64,000 bases of DNA from Marinosulfonomonas sp. (GTDB taxonomy: Bacteria > Pseudomonadota > Alphaproteobacteria > Rhodobacterales > Rhodobacteraceae): assembly GCA_026984915.1 (NCBI GenBank), contig JALSRG010000081.1:1-64000 (forward strand), in the 5' to 3' direction. Within the stretch, counting starts at the first letter, position 1. Each line of letters opens with the position of its first letter. This document shows, in pieces, positions 55,324 through 64,000 of this stretch. Both the position numbers and the translations under genes were made by a program. The notes under the pieces were generated by a model, which saw nothing but the letters and a program-made list of their open reading frames with translations, did not search any database and was not told the origin of the DNA.

Positions 55324-55427
55324 CCATTTATCAATACATCAGGCGTGAATGATTGGATGCGGAAGAGACGTGACAAACCGGCCAATTTGTGGTCGACTGT
55401 ATATGTGGAAAATCAATCAGGAGGAAC

Positions 55428-55598
55428 ATGATGACTTTGAGTTCACACCTTCAGGAACTCCGCAAGAAACACCAATATCTTTCAGAACAGGTTGAGCAGG
55501 CCCAGCGCAGTCCGGGCAGCGATGACCTCCAGATTGCTGATATGAAAAAACAAAAACTAAGACTGAAGGAAGAAATTTCGCGCCTTTCCGGCAGCTAG
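55428..55598 (+). CDS. DUF465 (YdcH-like) small protein
   Basis: 56 aa helical protein. MMTLSSHLQELRKKHQYLSEQVEQAQRSPGSDDLQIADMKKQKL shows the DUF465 pattern: short helix, acidic-polar linker, second helix rich in Lys. Ribosome site CAGGAGGA (55418-55425); a second ATG at 55431 is also possible. Convergent with the DMT exporter gene, four-base overlap. Function unknown. Confidence 0.85.
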   Translation: MMTLSSHLQELRKKHQYLSEQVEQAQRSPGSDDLQIADMKKQKLRLKEEISRLSGS

Positions 55599-56506
55599 AG
55601 ATTATGGGTGCTGGCGTGGGCGGCCAATGTTGCCCCGCCGGTTATCAACAGCGCCGAGATCAGCAAACTCCATCCGGGGTTTGCGAATCCGGCCAGAACA
55701 AGGGCGAGCGTCGACAAAAGCGGCGCAGCATAGCTGGCGACCCCCAGCAGTTGAATGTCGCCATGTTTGATGCCTATGTCCCAGACGTAGAACGCCAGTC
55801 CGACCGGACCCAATCCAAGTGCAATCACAGAGCTCCATCCAGTCAGGCTGTTTGGCCAGATTGTGGTTTCAAATGATTCATGCGCAATGAATGAAAGCAT
55901 CGCCGTCGCCAGACAGAAGATGGCGACGCTGGATGTTGGTATTTCACCAAGCCGACGGGACAGAACGGAATAGCCTGCCCAGGTAACGGCACATAAAACG
56001 GCAAGGCCATAGCCCGATAACGCGGAACCCGAAAACCCGTTTGCACCGTTCATTATGATTAACGCAGCGCCCGAGAAACCCAGCACTGCCCCCAGAATGT
56101 GCCCACCGCGCAAGGTTTCGCCCGGAAGAAGGCCTGAAAACAGAACAATAATCAGGGGCCACAAATAGGCAATCAGGCCGGCTTCTGCGGCGGGGGCCAT
56201 ACGTAAGGCGGAAAAGTAGAGGAAATGATAGCCAAACAGGCCCGCAGTTCCAAAGGCATAGACACGCCATCCCACCTGGCGCAGGCGCGGCAGTTCACCG
56301 GTTGCAGCGCTCCAGATCAGGCCGATAGCTCCACCGATGGCAAAACAGATCGCAGTCAGTTGAAAGGGAGGCACAGGAGCGCTGCCAACCGTGAGCAAGG
56401 CCAGAAATGACCAGAGCAAGACGGCGATAAAACCTGTCTGGGTGGCGCGTGTGCGGGTCAAATCTTTATGTCCGTCTGGCTGATAAGTTGGCGGGGTTCG
56501 CGACAT
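55595..56506 (-). CDS. DMT/EamA family exporter (YddG-like)
   Basis: Ten-helix drug/metabolite transporter, 303 aa, with two EamA repeats. The N-terminus TRTRATQTGFIAVLLWSFLALLTVG resembles YddG aromatic amino acid exporters. Repeat 1 ends SGLLPGETLRGGHILGAVLGFSGAALII, a typical EamA loop. Substrate is uncertain. Ends opposite the DUF465 gene. Confidence 0.88.
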   Translation of the reverse strand: MSRTPPTYQPDGHKDLTRTRATQTGFIAVLLWSFLALLTVGSAPVPPFQLTAICFAIGGAIGLIWSAATGELPRLRQVGWRVYAFGTAGLFGYHFLYFSALRMAPAAEAGLIAYLWPLIIVLFSGLLPGETLRGGHILGAVLGFSGAALIIMNGANGFSGSALSGYGLAVLCAVTWAGYSVLSRRLGEIPTSSVAIFCLATAMLSFIAHESFETTIWPNSLTGWSSVIALGLGPVGLAFYVWDIGIKHGDIQLLGVASYAAPLLSTLALVLAGFANPGWSLLISALLITGGATLAAHASTHNL

Positions 56507-56651
56507 TTATGCATGGTTGCGACCCGTTTCAAAACCCAATCAATATAGGCGCGGATATCAGTCCGGTTTTGCGCAATCGGATTCATGCGCATGGTCGGAT
56601 TACGAAACCCTGATCCGCCGTGTTCAGGGGGGTGGGCTGCTCGGCCCTGAT

Positions 56652-57374
56652 TCAGGTCATGTACTGCCCGCCGTTGGCTGTGAGTGTTGAACCGGTAATG
56701 AAACCAGCCTCATCCGAGGCAAGGAATACGACGCAGCGGGCGATTTCTTCCGGTTCGCCCAGGCGCCCGACCGGAATTTGGGAAACAATTGCATCACGCA
56801 CTTTTTCCGGAACGGCCATGACCATTTCTGTTGCGATATAGCCGGGGCAGATCGCGTTTACAGTAATGCCCTTGAAGGCACCTTCCTGGGCCAGAGATTT
56901 GGTGAACCCGAGGTCACCTGCTTTGGCGGCGGAATAATTTGCCTGCCCCATCTGTCCCTTTTGTCCATTGATGGAAGAGATATTGATGACACGGCCAAAC
57001 TTGCGGTCGCGCATCCCGGGCCAGAGCGGATGGGTCATATTGAACAGCCCGCTCAGGTTGGTATCCATCACTTCCTGCCATTGTTCGCGGGTCATCTTGT
57101 GGAACATGCCATCACGGGTAATGCCGGCGTTGTTTACCAGAACGTCAATCGGGCCAAGATCATTCTCGACTTTGCCGATGCCCTCGACGCAGGCATCATA
57201 ATCAGCGACTGACCATTTATAAGCCGGAATGCCGGTTTCCTTTGAAAACGCGTCGGCGGCCTGGTCATTACCCGCATAGTTCGCGGCGACGTCATATCCC
57301 GCCGCTTTCAGAGATTTTGAAATGGCCGCGCCGATACCGCGCGTTCCTCCGGTGACTAAAGCAACTCTGGCCAA
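56652..57374 (-). CDS. phbB: Acetoacetyl-CoA reductase
   Basis: NADPH-dependent SDR reducing acetoacetyl-CoA to (R)-3-hydroxybutyryl-CoA for polyhydroxybutyrate. 240 aa. TGGTRGIGAAISK (about 8-20), NNAGITRDGMFHKM, SSINGQKGQMGQANYSAAKAGD with the catalytic Ser-Tyr-Lys, and a C-terminal FITGSTLTANGGQYMT. It follows phbA (75 bases) on the same strand. No phbC synthase in the window. Confidence 0.95.
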   Translation of the reverse strand: MARVALVTGGTRGIGAAISKSLKAAGYDVAANYAGNDQAADAFSKETGIPAYKWSVADYDACVEGIGKVENDLGPIDVLVNNAGITRDGMFHKMTREQWQEVMDTNLSGLFNMTHPLWPGMRDRKFGRVINISSINGQKGQMGQANYSAAKAGDLGFTKSLAQEGAFKGITVNAICPGYIATEMVMAVPEKVRDAIVSQIPVGRLGEPEEIARCVVFLASDEAGFITGSTLTANGGQYMT

Positions 57375-57449
57375 GGGGTTCTCCTCTGTTGCGCAATCAA
57401 ATTACCGTGTTGTACATGCATGCGCAAGATTATTACGCTGCGGGTGTAT

Positions 57450-58736
<1,287 letters not shown>

Positions 58737-58749
58737 CTACATGGATTTG

Positions 58750-59589
58750 TCAGGCAGTTCGTTTGCTTCTTGGAAGCTGCCATGGTGGTGTCGTCGTCGG
58801 GGCGCCGAAATAATATCCTTGCATGCAATCAATGCCTGTCTCTGCCAGAAAGGCGACGTCATCAGCAGATTCAACACTTTCCGCAACAGTAAACATTTCA
58901 AACTGTTTGGCAATTCCAATCAGGGCCTTGGTCAGAATCTGATTGTCCGGGTTGTTGTGAACACCGCGTATGAACTGGCCGTCTATCTTGATGATGTCGA
59001 AATAAAAATCCCGAAGGTGGCGAAAGGCGGTGTATCCAGAGCCAAAATCGTCAAGCGCAAAAGAGACCCCCTGCTTTTGCAGCTCTTCCATAAAGCTGAT
59101 GACAAGTTCCGGCATGAGCATGGCGGACGTTTCCGTGATTTCGAGTATGAGGCGCTCCGCCGCCGTCGGATCTTTCCTGAATCCGTTTTCCAGAGTTCTG
59201 ATCCAGCGCAGATAGCCGACAGAACGGGCAGACATGTTGATTGAAAGGCGCAATGAAGGCTCATCCAACAGCGCCTCAAACCCCTTTTCCAATGCGAGGC
59301 AGTCAATAACCCTGCCTATTTCATGTGTTTCAATGACATTGATGAAATCGCGGGCCGGAATGATACGGCCTGTATCATCCATTATTCGGATCAGCCCTTC
59401 ATAAAAGGCGATTGGTGTATCGTCTTTGGCAAGAACAACCGGCTGGAAGGCCAGCATTGCCCGTTTCTGGCGCAAGGCATTCTCTACCATATTCAGTACA
59501 TCGCGATCGCGTTGATTTATCGCATAGGCCAGCGGGCTACCGGCGGGATTTTGTGATCGTGCCTCTGTGGGCAACAATTGTGATGGCAT
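58750..59589 (-). CDS. EAL-domain c-di-GMP phosphodiesterase-like protein
   Basis: 279 aa, a single EAL domain with a 40-residue helical lead. The signature reads E64-G-L rather than EAL (FYEGLIRI); catalytic-type residues are otherwise retained: Asn in SINMSA, ILEITETSAM, ALDDFGSGYTA, KIDGQFI, AESVES and MQGYYFGAP. Probably an active phosphodiesterase, but activity should not be assumed from the variant alone. No GGDEF or membrane region. The last residues are basic. Confidence 0.85.
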   Translation of the reverse strand: MPSQLLPTEARSQNPAGSPLAYAINQRDRDVLNMVENALRQKRAMLAFQPVVLAKDDTPIAFYEGLIRIMDDTGRIIPARDFINVIETHEIGRVIDCLALEKGFEALLDEPSLRLSINMSARSVGYLRWIRTLENGFRKDPTAAERLILEITETSAMLMPELVISFMEELQKQGVSFALDDFGSGYTAFRHLRDFYFDIIKIDGQFIRGVHNNPDNQILTKALIGIAKQFEMFTVAESVESADDVAFLAETGIDCMQGYYFGAPTTTPPWQLPRSKRTA

Positions 59590-59805
59590 GGCTAATCTCC
59601 GTCCCAGACTTGGGACAGTTTGTAGCCGCGGAGTCTAATATTTCGTAAATATTCTTATTTTGTTCTATTTTTGAATAAACATGTCTTGGGGCTTGGAAAT
59701 CGGTGACATGCATCATTTTGTTTTTGGCTGAAGAAACCTTTTGCGCGAAATTCGGCAGCCACTCTGGCCCGACATGCGCCGGTACGTCCGGCCGGCCCGC
59801 CCCTT

Positions 59806-60372
59806 TTAACTGTCCGCCCCTTCTGAAAGCAGGGCTTTGAATATGGATTTCGCCGAATCGCTATCCCACTCGGCATCACCGCGCAGACGGGCAATTTCCC
59901 GCCCTTGAGGGTCAAGAATTATCGAAATAGGAAGGCCGAACACTCCCATTTTCCGGGCCAGAGCCTGTTTTGTGTCAAGAAGGATGGGCATGTTCTTTAC
60001 GCCGACTCTGTCGAAAAACTGTTTGATCCCGCGCACGGAATTGCGCCCGGTGGCAATGGTGACGACCTGAAAATTCTTTCCGCCAATTTCAGTCTGCAGA
60101 CGATCAAGAGACGGCATTTCAGCCAGACAGGGTGGGCACCAGGTTGCCCAGAAATTCAGCAGAATATACTTTCCCTTGTATTCAGCCAGGGTGTGCGGGT
60201 TTCCGTCCGCGTCGAAAAATGGGGTTTGCGGGGCGGCTTTCGGCTCACCGATAAACAGTAATTTCTTCATGGAGCCTTCGCGCAAAGCTTCCAGGGCTGC
60301 TGTATCGGCCATGGCTGCATTTGCACCCAGCGCAAGGCCCGCGTATAGGACGACAGAACGAAACAATCTCAT
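59806..60372 (-). CDS. TlpA-like periplasmic thioredoxin
   Basis: 188 aa redoxin with an N-terminal signal peptide (about 1-22, [14 protein letters not shown]) and a thioredoxin fold with active site C-P-P-C in [15 protein letters not shown], followed by a [16 protein letters not shown] loop. It probably reduces periplasmic disulfides, e.g. for cytochrome maturation. Start at [10 protein letters not shown]; an upstream reading overlaps the argH start. Divergent from argH. Confidence 0.9.
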   Translation of the reverse strand: MRLFRSVVLYAGLALGANAAMADTAALEALREGSMKKLLFIGEPKAAPQTPFFDADGNPHTLAEYKGKYILLNFWATWCPPCLAEMPSLDRLQTEIGGKNFQVVTIATGRNSVRGIKQFFDRVGVKNMPILLDTKQALARKMGVFGLPISIILDPQGREIARLRGDAEWDSDSAKSIFKALLSEGADS

Positions 60373-60394
60373 CTTTCCCTCCAAGGGTTCAGCC

Positions 60395-61801
60395 ATGACG
60401 AACGAAACCTCAGACACCAAATCTGCCAACGCCATGTGGGGCGGTCGCTTTGCTTCGGGTCCAGATGCGATCATGGAGGCTATCAATGCCTCAATCGGGT
60501 TTGATCAGCGTCTGGCTGCGCAGGATATCCAAGGCTCTCGTGCCCATGCCGCCATGTTGGCTGCAACAGGTATCATTACTGATAGTGATGCCAAAGCGAT
60601 AAGGGAAGGGCTGCTCACGGTCTTGTCAGAAATTGAACGCGGCGGGTTTGAGTTTTCCGCAGCACTGGAAGACATCCACATGAACGTGGAATCCCGCCTG
60701 AAGGAGCTGATTGGCGAACCGGCGGGGCGCCTTCATACCGCGCGGTCGCGCAATGATCAGGTGGCACTGGATTTCCGCATGTGGGTGCGCGAGCAGACCG
60801 ATGCGGCGATCACCGGCTTACAGGCGCTGATCAAGGCGCTCCTGACGCAGGCCGAGGCCGGCGCAGACTGGGTGATGCCCGGCTTCACCCATTTGCAGGT
60901 GGCGCAGCCGGTGACATGGGGCCATCACATGATGGCCTATGTGGAAATGTTCGGCCGCGATATGGGCCGATTTCAGGATGCGCGCAAACGTATGAACCTG
61001 TCGCCTCTGGGGGCCGCAGCGCTGGCGGGCACATCGTTCCCGATCGACCGGCATATGACGGCAGAGGCGCTGGGCTTTGACGCGCCGGCGCCCAATTCGC
61101 TGGACGCGGTGGCGGATCGGGATTTCGCACTGGAGTTTCTGGCTGTATGTTCGATAACTGCAATGCATCTGTCGCGGTTTTCAGAAGAACTGGTGATATG
61201 GTCTTCGGCCCAGTTTCGATTTGTGCAATTGTCGGACCGGTTTTCCACCGGCTCAAGCATCATGCCGCAAAAGAAAAACCCGGATGCCGCCGAACTGATC
61301 CGGGCCAAGATCGGCCGGATCATGGGGGCAATGGTGGGGCTGTTCACGGTGATGAAGGGCCTGCCGCTGACCTATTCCAAGGACATGCAGGAAGACAAGG
61401 AACAGGTGTTCGACGCCGCCGACAGCCTGATGCTGGCGCTGGCCGCGATGACCGGCATGGTCAGCGATATGAACGCCAACGTCAAGGAACTGGAGCGCGC
61501 GGCGGCCACCGGATTTTCCACCGCCACCGATCTGGCCGACTGGCTGGTGCGCGAGTTGGGGATGCCGTTTCGTGAGGCACACCATGTGACCGGCACGCTG
61601 GTGGCTCTGGCCGAGGGCAAGGGCTGTGATTTGCCCGACCTGTCGCTGGATGATATGCAAAGCGTGCAGGAAAACATCAACGCGGGTGTGTTTGATGTGC
61701 TGGGCGTGCATAACTCGGTGGCCAGCCGCACCAGTTATGGCGGCACAGCACCCAGTGAAGTGCGCAAGCAGATTGCCCGCTGGAAAGAGGCATTGAAATG
61801 A
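60395..61801 (+). CDS. argH: Argininosuccinate lyase
   Basis: Last step of arginine synthesis, cleaving argininosuccinate to arginine and fumarate. 468 aa; family signature [22 protein letters not shown] (about 286-307) and [14 protein letters not shown]. Start [19 protein letters not shown]. Codon GC rises sharply within the gene: the first 300 bases and 61135-61245 are A/T-richer than the rest, suggesting mosaic origin. Four-base overlap with a mini-lipoprotein gene. Confidence 0.96.
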   Translation: MTNETSDTKSANAMWGGRFASGPDAIMEAINASIGFDQRLAAQDIQGSRAHAAMLAATGIITDSDAKAIREGLLTVLSEIERGGFEFSAALEDIHMNVESRLKELIGEPAGRLHTARSRNDQVALDFRMWVREQTDAAITGLQALIKALLTQAEAGADWVMPGFTHLQVAQPVTWGHHMMAYVEMFGRDMGRFQDARKRMNLSPLGAAALAGTSFPIDRHMTAEALGFDAPAPNSLDAVADRDFALEFLAVCSITAMHLSRFSEELVIWSSAQFRFVQLSDRFSTGSSIMPQKKNPDAAELIRAKIGRIMGAMVGLFTVMKGLPLTYSKDMQEDKEQVFDAADSLMLALAAMTGMVSDMNANVKELERAAATGFSTATDLADWLVRELGMPFREAHHVTGTLVALAEGKGCDLPDLSLDDMQSVQENINAGVFDVLGVHNSVASRTSYGGTAPSEVRKQIARWKEALK

Positions 61802-61971
61802 GAGCAGTTTTAACAATGATCGCGCTGGCTATGCTGGCCGCCTGTGGCGCGGATGGCGAACCGGTACGCCCGTCGGTAAATGCGGGTGTATCCATCACTC
61901 CAAGCGGGGTGCATCCGTCGGCATCTGTTGGCACCCGCGTTGGTCCGGTAAACGTCAGTATCGGGCTATAG
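61798..61971 (+). CDS. Mini-lipoprotein (57 aa)
   Basis: [17 protein letters not shown] is a lipoprotein signal ending in a LAAC lipobox (Cys16). The mature peptide is short and Ser/Val/Pro-rich (about 41 residues) with no motif. It overlaps argH by four bases (ATGA). Similar tiny lipoproteins after argH occur in related genomes, to my knowledge. Function unknown; too short for most ORF callers. Confidence 0.75.
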   Translation: MRAVLTMIALAMLAACGADGEPVRPSVNAGVSITPSGVHPSASVGTRVGPVNVSIGL

Positions 61972-61975
61972 TAAA

Positions 61976-62701
61976 CTACAGTACCCAGCGAAATGCGCGT
62001 TTCAATTCGGCCACAGCGTTTTTGTCATACCAGCGCCCATGCGCCAGAATAATGCGCTCCGGCCCCCAGTCGATCATCTGTTGCACACTGGCCCGTAGCT
62101 TGTCACGGTGCTTGGAAAAGGTCATGCGCATATCGCGGGGCATCCCGCCGTCCGGGTCCTGTATTCCGCCCCATCTGGTCAGGATTCGCAGAAATTGGCC
62201 CAGTTTGTCTGGCTCGAAATTTTCAATCAGATCGGTCAGGATCAGGGTTTTCGAGGGGGAGTGAAAGAACACCGCCTCGCGGTGGATTTTGCTGCCCTCG
62301 ACAATCATCTGTTCGATCTGGCCGGCCCAGGCGGCGGGCGGGGTCTGGGTCAGTTCCTCGTCAAAGCGCAGGCGCATCCCGTGCTTTTCTGCCCGCTTCA
62401 CCACGCCGGGGGCGGCATAGGCGCGGGCCTTGGGAAATGCCTTTTGCCATTCGGTGATATAGGCATAGTGAATCCAGTTGGGCGCAATCAGGTGGCAAAC
62501 CGGGCCAAGGGCGGCCACTTCATCCCGCAGGCTGTCGCAAATTTTGGTGGGTGAGTGCAGCCAGATATCGCCGTTTTCCAGCCGCACCACGGTCATGCGG
62601 GTGGAAAAGGGGACGCCGTAGAACCTGATGGACGGGCCATCCACGATCCAGATGTTTTCCGCGACGGGTTTCAGGGTGTTCAGGGGGGCGTAGCCGGCCA
62701 T
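61976..62701 (-). CDS. DUF4336 domain protein (MBL-fold related)
   Basis: 241 aa protein resembling DUF4336, a metallo-beta-lactamase-like family with altered metal motifs. Seen: NTLKPVAENIWIVDGP, ENGDIWLHSPT, HLIAPNWIHYAYITEWQKAFP, FHSPSKTLILTDLIENF and ILAHGRWYDKNAV. No HxHxDH motif is present, so hydrolase activity is doubtful. Divergent from lysA. Function unknown. Confidence 0.85.
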   Translation of the reverse strand: MAGYAPLNTLKPVAENIWIVDGPSIRFYGVPFSTRMTVVRLENGDIWLHSPTKICDSLRDEVAALGPVCHLIAPNWIHYAYITEWQKAFPKARAYAAPGVVKRAEKHGMRLRFDEELTQTPPAAWAGQIEQMIVEGSKIHREAVFFHSPSKTLILTDLIENFEPDKLGQFLRILTRWGGIQDPDGGMPRDMRMTFSKHRDKLRASVQQMIDWGPERIILAHGRWYDKNAVAELKRAFRWVL

Positions 62702-62839
62702 TCTCTCGGTTTTCGGTTATGGTGGTAATATATACCGGATTTGTACCGGCGCGGATATCCTTAACCTTGGTTGAAGGGTTGCTATTTATTATGGTTTCCT
62801 TATCCGTATGCGGCAAATATAACGAACAAGGCCAGCTAG

Positions 62840-64000
62840 ATGGACCATTTTCTATACCAAAACAGCATCCTCCATGCCGAAGACGTTGCAATCCCCGAAA
62901 TCGCCGCACAGGTGGGCACCCCGTTCTACCTCTATTCCGCCGCCACCCTGCGCCGCCATTACCGGCTGTTCGACGAGGCGCTGGAGGGTCTGGACCATCT
63001 GGTTTGCTATGCGATGAAGGCCAATTCCAATCAGGCGGTGCTGAAACTGATGGCCGATATGGGCGCGGGTATGGATGTGGTTTCGGGCGGGGAATATGCT
63101 CGCGCAAAAGCCGCCGGTGTGCCCGGCGAGCGGATCGTGTTTTCCGGCGTTGGCAAAACACGGCAGGAAATGTACATGGCGCTGACCGGTGGCATACGCC
63201 AGTTCAATGTTGAATCCGAACCGGAAATGGAGGCGCTGAACGAGGTGGCATTGTCGCTGGATATGGTCGCCCCCGTCACCATTCGGGTGAACCCGGATGT
63301 CGACGCCAAGACCCATGCCAAAATCGCCACCGGCAAAGCGGAAAACAAATTCGGTATTCCGATCTCGCGGGCCTCGGCGGTTTACGCCCAAGCGGCGGCG
63401 ATGAAGGGGCTTGAGGTGATCGGCATTGACGTTCACATCGGTAGTCAGTTGACGCAACTGGACCCTTACCGTGCGGCTTATGAAAAGGTGGCTGACCTGA
63501 CAAAACAACTGCGCGCCGAAGGGCACAGCATCCGTCGCCTTGATTTGGGGGGTGGTCTGGGCATCCCCTACGAGCGCTCCAATGACGCCCCGCCCCTGCC
63601 GGCGGAATACGGCGCCATGGTCAAGGAAGTGCTGGGTGATCTGGACTGCGAGATCGAGATTGAGCCCGGTCGCCTGATCGCCGGAAACGCCGGCATTCTG
63701 GTGGCGCAGGTGATCTATGTGAAACAGGGTGAGGACAGGCAATTCCTGATTGTGGATGCGGCCATGAACGACCTGATCCGCCCCGCGATGTATGAAGCAC
63801 ACCACGACATCCTGCCGGTGACCGAACCCGTGGCGGGGGCGGAACAATCCCCTTACGACATCGTTGGCCCTGTCTGTGAAAGCGGTGATACATTCGCCAA
63901 ACAGCGCAATTTGGCGCCGCAACAGGCGGGTGATCTGGTGGCGTTCCGCTCGGCCGGTGCTTACGGCGCGGTGATGGCCTCGGAATACAATTCTCGCCCT
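62840..64000 (+). CDS. lysA: Diaminopimelate decarboxylase (3' truncated by window end)
   Basis: PLP enzyme making lysine from meso-diaminopimelate. 387 codons are visible with no stop; full enzymes are about 420 aa, so about 35 codons lie outside. Key features: the PLP Lys in YAMKANSN (about 59), HIGSQ, LDLGGGLGIPYE, EPGRLIAGNAG and CESGDTF. ATG start MDHFLYQNS. Strongly GC-rich codon use like the rest of the 61-64 kb end. Only the + strand reading is real. Confidence 0.95.
   Translation, partial: MDHFLYQNSILHAEDVAIPEIAAQVGTPFYLYSAATLRRHYRLFDEALEGLDHLVCYAMKANSNQAVLKLMADMGAGMDVVSGGEYARAKAAGVPGERIVFSGVGKTRQEMYMALTGGIRQFNVESEPEMEALNEVALSLDMVAPVTIRVNPDVDAKTHAKIATGKAENKFGIPISRASAVYAQAAAMKGLEVIGIDVHIGSQLTQLDPYRAAYEKVADLTKQLRAEGHSIRRLDLGGGLGIPYERSNDAPPLPAEYGAMVKEVLGDLDCEIEIEPGRLIAGNAGILVAQVIYVKQGEDRQFLIVDAAMNDLIRPAMYEAHHDILPVTEPVAGAEQSPYDIVGPVCESGDTFAKQRNLAPQQAGDLVAFRSAGAYGAVMASEYNSRP

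Noticed and set aside
62852-63922. Reverse open frame of 356 codons opposite lysA
   Set aside because: Shadow of lysA, whose PLP motifs are clear; His/Gln/Arg-rich translation.

Overview
The window reads as a chromosomal segment of a Rhodobacterales (Roseobacter-type) alphaproteobacterium. Pointers are an FNR-boxed ccoNOQP-ccoGHIS cluster beside a universal stress gene, an alphaproteobacterial aa3-oxidase subunit IV, a DmdC-like acyl-CoA dehydrogenase, a pyrB/pseudo-dihydroorotase/plsY operon, phbAB, a fused MobB-MoeA, and GTG/TTG starts with many 1- or 4-base gene overlaps. GC content is moderate by eye. I see no rRNA, tRNA, CRISPR array, phage or insertion sequence. This is mostly vertically inherited core genome.

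Layout. 1-9.0 kb: a stress protein divergent from the microaerobic cbb3 oxidase (ccoNOQP) and its assembly/copper operon (ccoGHIS), with three FNR-type sites. 9.0-10.3 kb: a CbpM/CbpA chaperone pair. 10.5-18.4 kb: a forward run of glpK, an S49 peptidase, a zinc-ribbon microprotein, a Ca/Na antiporter, an SDR, uvrC, pgsA, moaD and moaE. 18.4-21.7 kb reverse: an envelope OmpA/coiled-coil pair and ubiA. 21.7-24.4 kb: rsmE, a membrane protein and gshA. 24.4-30.2 kb reverse: DUF805, a fatty acid desaturase, then pyrB, two small PH-like membrane proteins, a catalytically dead dihydroorotase and plsY. 30.3-36.6 kb: a uracil-DNA glycosylase lacking most Fe-S ligands, moaB and an RND efflux pair. 36.7-42.8 kb: an orphan DsbD-alpha-like protein, yqgE, tsaC, an acyl-CoA dehydrogenase, an MBL hydrolase, aa3 subunit IV and a lipoprotein. 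42.8-47.2 kb: azlCD, then fdhD-mobA-mobB/moeA. 47.2-55.6 kb: a coiled-coil membrane protein, greA, ETF-QO, a TPR protein, ispE, a polyprenyl diphosphate synthase, DUF2007, a methyltransferase and DUF465. 55.6-64 kb: a DMT exporter, phbB/phbA, an EAL protein, a TlpA thioredoxin, argH, a mini-lipoprotein, DUF4336 and a truncated lysA.

Functional threads. Respiration and redox (cbb3, aa3 subunit IV, ETF-QO, ubiA, polyprenyl synthase), molybdenum cofactor synthesis spread over three loci (moaDE, moaB, fdhD-mobA-mobB/moeA), membrane lipid synthesis (plsY, pgsA, desaturase) and PHB storage recur. Base composition turns visibly GC-richer inside argH and stays so to the end, suggesting recombination with a related genome.

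I found no wholly new defence or mobile system. The best leads are the pyrB operon with paired PH-like membrane proteins and a pseudo-dihydroorotase, the RND pump with two extra C-terminal membrane helices, the Fe-S-depleted uracil-DNA glycosylase, a lipoprotein with a possible permuted NlpC/P60 fold, and a large intergenic inverted repeat.
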